Part shown: positions 57,292-64,000 of the stretch, piece by piece
How the letters are laid out: every line of letters starts with the position of its first letter
Position numbering within the stretch: the stretch's first letter is position 1
Source: Hyaloscypha bicolor E
Lineage: Eukaryota; Ascomycota; Leotiomycetes; Helotiales; Hyaloscyphaceae
Direction: 5' to 3'
DNA: 64,000 nucleotides
NCBI RefSeq assembly: GCF_002865645.1
Contig: NW_020194619.1
Coordinates: 558,001 to 622,000 of the forward strand
Notes under the pieces: generated by a model
Databases searched by the model: none
Seen by the model: only the letters and a program-made list of their open reading frames with translations
Told to the model about the DNA's origin: nothing
Program-made: the position numbers and the translations under genes

Positions 57292-59404
57292 CTAAACCGC
57301 ACTGCTCTCTCCCTTCCCATCCCTCAGCGCGCCCGCCGCCCTAGCCTTCGTATCACTCTCCTCATCCCCCTTCCCAATCTGCCCCACAAAGCCCTCCTCC
57401 AGAATACTCACCAACTCAACCAATCTCGAAATGACCAGGTCAGTATGCTCATGCTGTGCCAGATGCACATTAACCTCGTTCGCAAGCAGCACCGTCGCGG
57501 CACCGGCCCTGAACCCAGCCGTCATGTCGTCTATCGAATCCCTGTGGTGGCGTCAACACTTATCCTTATCATTATTACTATTTCTTGAGATGTATATAGG
57601 TGGCAGTTGCTTATAGTCTCTTCTCCGCTACACTGAGTATGAAGAAATGGAACGAAAGAGGGACGTCATGGGGACGCTGACTTACCCCACCATAATGAAG
57701 TTCCCTGCATCGCCAACTTCCTCGCCGTTCTCCTCCTTCGTGAAGCCCCAGGATTTTGCAATGTGTAGGATCCCCGCTGGCGATGGTTTCGGGGGTTTGA
57801 AATCTCTGGTCACAACTTTCTCTGTTAAAACAGCTGCGAAATAAATTATAGACGGTAGTTTGGCATACCAGGAGAGAACTCAAAGGATGGTAAGAACTTC
57901 GTCAATAAGTGATTTACAGGGGCGTCAAAATTCCTTGTGCAAATACCGCGTGGGATCTTTCGAGAGTCTAGGTACTCCATTAAAGGGACGATGCCGGGTT
58001 GTGGTTGTTGAGATACCATAGCCTCTCGTTCTATAGCTCGAATTTTCTCGAGGGCAGCGGCTTCTTCATCTGGAGAGAGCGAATGGCAGTGATCGAGGAT
58101 ATCCACAGACTTGTCAATGCCCAGTGCTTGTCTCATTAATCTAGGTAAAGGAGTCAGCAGTTTTCCTCTCCGAAAAAGGACTTTAACCAAATTGAGTGAA
58201 GAATTCCCATCTGGACTTCTTGCTTACTGAAACATGTAATTCTGTGGTAAGCTGGTCACATATGTTAGCTTCAGGTTCTGTAAAGGGGTAATGTACGCGG
58301 TTCAAGATAAGGGATGGTAGGACATGTGAGGCCAAATAGGAGGGGAAAAGAAGTCAGTTGATGAGAATAATAAGGGGTAACACTTTGGGCGTTGTTTCAT
58401 GTAGATGAAGGTAATAGCTGAGCATAATGTTCGAAACAAAGTTTCAGGATTGAGCCTCTGAAGTGTACTAAACAAAAAAGGGTTAAAACACTTGCTCTGA
58501 TAGCCCACCTGCATTATGGACCCAGGTTATCATTCTTTCGGGGGTTATAGCCAGCTCCAGTACTCGATCGACCAATCCTGGACGTACATTACTGTGGCAA
58601 GCATTGTAGGCGCGCTTGCGCGTGACGGATGAAGTGATCCAGTCAGTCGAAGCTCCATGAATCAATAAGGACCAAATGTGAATGAAATTAATGGGGGATC
58701 CTAAGTACAGAAATTAAAACAAGTAAGTTATATTTTGAAATCTATAAACCTCAGATAGGACTCTGAATTCTACTTGTGACTAGCACTTGCAACAAGCAGC
58801 GATATGAATGGCTACTTCATCCTTAGTATACTTGAAATATTCATGACATCTCGTGCTCCAAGAATTTATGCTCATGGACTCCTCCATGGCCAAGTTCACA
58901 GGACTTCCTTTTGCTTACAACGAATCCTCGTAAGACAAATTTATACCACGCACTCAAGTCGCGTGCTTTGGTTAACGCCGTAGATCTTTCCCCAGTGACA
59001 TGCAATATTGCCACCACAGAATCTGAAGCATCTGAGTCACAGAACCGAACAATAGCATGGAGTTGAGATGGCACTGGCCAGCTCCTCAGGGCCATCATCA
59101 TCCAATATAAAAACCGTGCCGCTCTCACAACCTCTCCACCACAGTACCTTTCGGAAACAAACCCCCAAAACAAAGCAAAGACAAATCAAACTCACCACAA
59201 AGTCCCATCAACATCAAACACAATCCCCTTCAGCCTCGGCAGCCCCTCAGTCCCCTTATCAATCCCTGCCCCAAGCGGAGCGAACCGTCTCGGCTCCTTG
59301 GATAATCTCGTCGTCATCATAAACGTTCTTCTGCACTGCAATCGTTGAGGATTTGAGAATGTGGAATGTCTAGGTGTTGTCGTGAGGAGTTGGTAGGTTT
59401 TCAT
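57292..59404 (-). CDS. HAD-superfamily hydrolase (yeast YOR131C-like)
   Basis: Exons (minus) 59196-59404, 58228-58251, 57869-58140, 57686-57821 and 57292-57541 encode 296 residues. Motif I is KGIVFDVDGTL with both catalytic Asp residues. The Thr of motif II lies in GICTRN, Lys of motif III in FKPPKPSP and motif IV acidic residues in GDSIDDMTAG. The cap sequence LMRQALGIDKSVDILDH resembles yeast YOR131C, a HAD protein of unknown substrate. The 24-nt second exon (LPQNYMF) is required to join the motif I strand to the cap. Intron 1 is 944 nt, while the other three are about 50-150 nt; it contains an unassigned 110-codon frame (58841-59173, minus). The first 28 residues could be a weak mitochondrial leader; a start at the internal Met pair (MMTTRLSKEPRRFAPL) is also possible. 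Confidence 0.8.
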
Positions 59405-59887
59405 GTATGGTTTGGAGATGTATAAATTAGGTTGTGTGACGTTGGAGAGCTTGAGTTCGTTACCAGTTGCTTTTTGGGGACGTGATTGGCATCAAGCATT
59501 AGTCATCCAACCCGGATTGGTCCAACCCCTATTTTCATCGTGATTCATCAAGATCAAAAAATAGATAGTTTTAGAGACAAGAAGCGGTGGACACTTCGAA
59601 AGATGCTTTAGATGAATTGTGAATCAGAGAAGTCATCTAGTAGTTCCGCACCGGCACTCCATGGCACTAAGGCATTATGAAAAACATGGCATTTTTCTCT
59701 TTCCCTCTATCAGCAATACGAGAGCAATTCAATGTAGAGTTTCCCGTCGGTACGACCCAAATCAACGGTTCCACCTCACAACCTCTAATACGCCATACAA
59801 TGATGCCAGAAATTCTTATTTACGCCCCTTTCCCACCGTTTTGACCATTACATGGAGAAAAGAAAGCGGTCATAATAAGCACACTCA
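59405..59887. other. Intergenic, HAD promoter and 3' flank of ISWI
   Basis: No gene or site recognised. Confidence 0.45.
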
Positions 59888-62800
59888 TCACTTCTTTTTG
59901 CCCTTTGTTTTGCCCTTCGAGACAGGTGCGGGGCTCGATGCGGTTGACATGACACTTGACGCTCTGGAAGAAGGAGCAGCGGAAGTCGCCTTGCTGCCTG
60001 CACCAGACTTGATGTTATCAAGTGCCTTGTTCTGGTAGGAGTTAGTTATTAGATCACAATCTTGATTGTTCTGATATACCTTTACACCATTCTTAGACTT
60101 CTTCTTTGCCGGTGCCATTCCAAGAACGCTATCTTCATCATTCTCATCATCATCCGGCTCTCTCTTGCCTTTACCATTGGTAGTGCCATTCGCACCTTTC
60201 GGAGCAGATGCATCCTCGAACTCTCGTGCAACAGTCGTGAGCAATGTGGTACATCTTCTGCTGATCTCGATCGGGGTTCGGCTAAGGAAGAACCAGTCGA
60301 AGCGGAAGAGTGGGCTGTCGCGAATGTCATCACGAATGCGTTCGAAAATTCCTTCGCTGTCGACACCATATTTGTCAAGCAAGACAAGCAAGAATCGGTC
60401 TTCCTCCTCGGTATAGACCTTCTTGTTTGTTGTAGAGACCGAATAGTTGATCTTCAGCTGCTGAAGAGGAACACGGTATTGCTGCATCTTCTTACGCAGC
60501 ATTTTTCGCTGATGCTCCATCTTCCTGGTCTTCTCTTCTCCAGCCTCAATCAAGCTGATATATTTGCTGTAATCAGCAATTTCAGTGTATCGCTGCCAGA
60601 AAACTTTTGCATAAGCTTTGATCTCTTCAGGAGTCTTGCTGTCGACCTCGTCGGCAATTTGCTCGTAGTCCTTTCGGCCGTACTTTGCAGAACCGTTAAT
60701 GAATTGCTGGAAGTCTCTGCGATTCCAATCAGCAAATCCTTGCTGAGAGAGTTGCTGCTTCTCCTCTTGCTCCTCCTCGGTGAGTGGTGTAGCATTGTCA
60801 ATCTCTGCTTGGTCCAACGCACGTTCAGCTTCGCGATCTGACAAGTCATCATCTGGTCCTTCAGGAAGGGGAACCTTGTAGCCGATTTCCTTGCGGTGGT
60901 AGGCAGTTTCGCGATCCTGAAGATCCCGCAACATACCAGGGAAGAATTGATAGTCGTGGACAGTGATTTGCTTTGGTGCTCGGGGAGCCTTTGGCTTTGT
61001 GTCAGCGGTGCGACCGCCAGTCGACAAAGCCTGCTTGTAGTATTTGTCCATGGAGTATGACTGCTCCTTCCGCTCACGTTTGGCAGGGTTGATCCAGTTA
61101 ATACCGATCTCCTTCTTTTTGCTAGTGAAATCTTGGCCGTTCCACTCGTAAGCAGATTCGGAAGTAAACTTCTGCAAGTCATCGATACCGAGCTTCTCAT
61201 AACGGGCGTTGAGCTCGGCAGTACGCTTCTCTCCGTGCTTGAGAATCTCATCAATATCATCATCATTAAGCTCAGCACCCTTCTCCGCGAGAGCGCCGGT
61301 TCCTCCCTTGGAATTGAAGACCTTCTCGGCACCGTGTTGGATCATGTTGAGCAGCTCATCCTTGTTGGCGGCTGCCTTTGCAGCGATCTGTGCACGACCT
61401 TGTTGAATGACCAGCTGGTCAAGACGAAGCTTCTGAGCAGCACGCTCCAACACCTTCTCCTCGATGGCGTTTTCTGTGACAAATCGGTAAACGACGACTT
61501 GCTTAGTCTGACCAATGCGATGAGCACGATCCATAGCTTGCAAATCCGCCTGCGGGTTCCAATCGCTGTCATACAGGACGACAATATCGGCGCTGGTCAA
61601 ATTGATTCCAAGACCACCAGCTCGAGTCGTCAAAAGGAAGATGAACTTCTCCGAGTCTGGTTTGTTGTACTCGTCAATTGCTGAAATACGGTCTTCGTGA
61701 GCTGTACCACCATCGATTCGACAGTACTTGAACTCTCTGAAGACACAATAATCCTCAAGAATGTCCAACAATCTACTCATCTGAGAGAAGATCAGAACTC
61801 GGCTTCCTTGCTTCTTTAGTCGGACAAGAAGTCTATCGAGCATGACCATCTTGCCTGCGTTGACAACGAGGTGCTCATCGGTGGTGTATGGAGGTCCAGG
61901 CTCGGCGCCTTCGAAGAGGTAAGGGTGGTTGCAACACTTTCGAAGCTGCATAACGATGTTGAGAAGTCTCGTCTTCGATTCGCGCTTTCCGCCTGCTCCA
62001 TTGACAGCGTCGATATCCTTCTCCAAGATCTTCTTATACCACTTAACTTGCATTTCAGACATGCCGATATACAGGTTGATTTCCTTCTTAGGAAGCAAAC
62101 TCTTCTCAACGTCGCTCTTGACACGTCGGAGCAAGAAGGGACGAAGCACACGATGCAGTTGCTTGACGACAGTATCCTGGTCTTCTCCTTGACCTGAGAA
62201 CCACTGATCGAAAGCCTCAGCATCACCGAAAACATCAGGAAGGAGGAAATTGAGCAAGGCCCAGAGTTCGTGGAGATTGTTCTGAAGAGGCGTGCCCGTA
62301 ATCAACAGACGATTTCTAGAATTGAACAAGCGGATAACTTGCGCAAGAGACGATTCCTCGTTCTTGATGCGATGGGCCTTGAAAGAGTTAGAATATTGTA
62401 CCTAACCGCCTAAAGACGCAACTTGCCTCGTCAATTATAATGTACTCCCAAGCAAATTTTTTCAAATGTGCCTTTTCTCGCAGAATCATCTCGTAACTCG
62501 TAATGCAGACATCGAACTTCTCATCGATAAGACGCTCGTTAATCAAATTGTGACGCTCATCCTTGGCTCCCTGGAGGACCAGAACATTGACCTCTGGGGT
62601 CCATTTCGCAAATTCTCTCTTCCAGTTGTCAAGTGTCGACTTTGGGACGGTAATGAGATGCGGGCCTGTGATACCCATGATATGTCGCAAGTATCCAAGG
62701 AAGGCAATTGTCTGTAGAGTCTTTCCCAAACCCATTTCGTCTGCGAGAATACCAGAAATACCATTCTCATGCAAAGATATGAGCCAGTTGAGACCAGCAA

Positions 62801-63549
62801 CTTGGTAATCACGCATCTCACCACCTTTGATGAATCCTGGGGAATCTCGGAATACTGTCTCGGCAGAGCCACCAGCTTTCTCGTCCTTCAGCAGCTCTGC
62901 ATCTTCCTCAGCCTCGGTTCTGCGACGTCTCTCATTCGCAGCTCCTCCTTGTCTATCACGGCCTTTCTTAGCCTTTTCAGCTTCCGCATTCTGGCGATCG
63001 ATCTCAATCATGATTTCCTTAATGCGTGGATTGGGGTTTGTCTCGATGAAATGTCGAAAGAGGTCGGTTAAGCCAAGGAGATATCGAAAACGTCTGATGG
63101 AGTCATCTTCCTGGGAGTCTGTCAGAGATTGTTCCGGCAAGGCCATGGGCTGGCAAATATTCCGGAACGTACCTTAGATTCGCCAAGAATATCGTGTTTT
63201 TTTCCAAAAACACTTCTACGGAGTTGGGTTGCCTCGGAACGTCGCTTGCGCCCGTCGGTGTTGAGAGGCTCACCGACAACACTGCTGGCGGTGGTGTTTG
63301 GATTGGTATCGGAGTCTTCTGTAAAATCTGGAGTCTCGTCGACATCCTATGGGTGAATGTTAGTGGTCCATGTCTGTACACCCGCCCAATGAGTCTCAGG
63401 TAATAGTTCCAAAAGTTCTGGGACAATTCAAATAGGGCAAGAGACTTTGTACTACTCACCATTGGGTCAACTGGAAGCTGTCGAATGGGTTCATCCGCCA
63501 TAGAGGTATCGGTATCGGCGCCACTTGCGCGAGATGAGCGTGGAGCCAT
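59888..63549 (-). CDS. ISW1: ISWI-type chromatin-remodelling ATPase
   Basis: Exons (minus) 63460-63549, 63173-63346, 62427-63110, 60080-62377 and 59888-60031 encode 1129 residues. The SNF2 ATPase shows [14 protein letters not shown] (Walker A), [13 protein letters not shown] (motif II) and DRAHRIGQ (motif VI). AutoN-like basic residues precede it ([14 protein letters not shown]). The C-terminal half contains the HAND region and the SANT-SLIDE pair ([32 protein letters not shown]), which bind linker DNA. The protein ends in a Lys-rich tail. It slides and spaces nucleosomes as the catalytic subunit of ISW complexes; ISW1 versus ISW2 identity was not resolved. The third intron (62378-62426) is GC-AG with donor GCAAGT. 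The last intron (60032-60079) is 48 nt without a stop. Confidence 0.94.
62378..62426 (-). other. GC-AG intron in ISWI
   Basis: The donor is GAG|GCAAGT, the classical GC-AG consensus, and the acceptor TTTCAAG. The junction falls inside the DEAH-box block ([10 protein letters not shown]), so the frame leaves no alternative. Confidence 0.85.
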
Positions 63550-64000
63550 GTTGTCAGACTCCAACCCAGGAGGGGAGTAAGAGCACAAAGGAGGGAGCCT
63601 TATGCTGCCTCAAGAATGTTCCCAGTAGCTAGGTGCAATGACCCGATCGCGTTGGTGATAGAATACTGTCCAGGGAATGGCGTTGTGGACGGGTGTTGAA
63701 GAACTTAGAAGGAGAGGTTCTTTTTGGAACGCGTCGACATAAACGTTAAGGGAAGAGCGATGTCGCCTAAAAAGGGCTTAGCGCAACCGTAGCGGAAGTC
63801 GTTTGTGGAAGGAAATGCTGCGGGGTGAACAACACCAATCTTATTCACCCAGACACACCGATACAACAAAATCTGGTCTCAGCTTCAATAGCCATAGTAT
63901 TTGGGCTTCTTGGCTCCTTTGTTCAATCCATTATACCCACCTCGCCTGGGCCATCGCAAGACTGCTACAACCGGATCTTTGACCTGCAGGCTTCCGACAA
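63550..64000. other. ISWI upstream region to window end
   Basis: It holds the ISWI promoter. No neighbouring gene is recognisable before the window ends. Confidence 0.45.

Noticed and set aside
58841..59173. 110-codon frame inside the HAD intron as an independent gene
   Set aside because: No recognised motif or start context; reported only as content of an unusually long intron.
1..64000. CRISPR arrays, tRNA or rRNA genes, secondary-metabolite cluster
   Set aside because: No array, no cloverleaf with matching A/B boxes, and no PKS, NRPS, terpene or P450 genes were recognised; a covariance-model search would be needed to exclude small RNAs.

Overview
This window is nuclear DNA of a filamentous ascomycete (Pezizomycotina). 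Genes lie on both strands and carry many short introns of about 45-75 nt with GTAAGT-like donors and CTAAC-like branch sites. Introns were inferred by joining conserved protein blocks across splice signals, not from transcripts. The protein set (Mit1/Mi-2-type remodeller, ISWI, Ste7/Mst7-type MAPKK, FRE reductases) fits a leotiomycete-like fungus, but the class assignment is a guess.

0-14 kb is compact housekeeping: an extended SDR reductase, trifunctional C1-tetrahydrofolate synthase, eIF3i, a quinone oxidoreductase, UBC12, mitochondrial ketol-acid reductoisomerase and a serine/threonine dehydratase-like PLP enzyme. The C1-THF synthase and eIF3i genes share a divergent promoter.

14.3-19.3 kb looks like an accessory island. 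It holds one intact gene of unknown function, a perfect 143-bp TA-flanked MITE, a decayed relative of the unknown gene with three internal repeat units, and a frameshifted Cys-rich membrane-protein gene.

19.7-35.6 kb holds two ferric-reductase-like genes flanking an MRM1-type mitochondrial rRNA methyltransferase and a large PHD/SNF2 chromatin remodeller. The remodeller appears to run from 32555 to 25607. Its first exon (Tudor/chromo-like half domain) lies 0.93 kb upstream of the rest, and its last exon (cysteine/histidine knuckles) is in a different frame. The first FRE gene has two exact ATCWGATAA sites upstream, the consensus of fungal iron-sensing GATA repressors.

35.6-40.4 kb is gene-poor. 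40.4-64 kb holds a CCCH zinc-finger gene preceded by a small spliced ORF, dihydroorotase, an Osh3-type oxysterol-binding protein, SPT6, a Ste7-type MAPKK, a HAD hydrolase with a 944-nt intron and a 24-nt exon, and ISWI.

Nothing resembles a prokaryotic-type system, CRISPR array or biosynthetic cluster. The best candidates for undescribed biology are the repeat-protein family at 14.4-17.3 kb and the complete gene structure of the Mit1-like remodeller.
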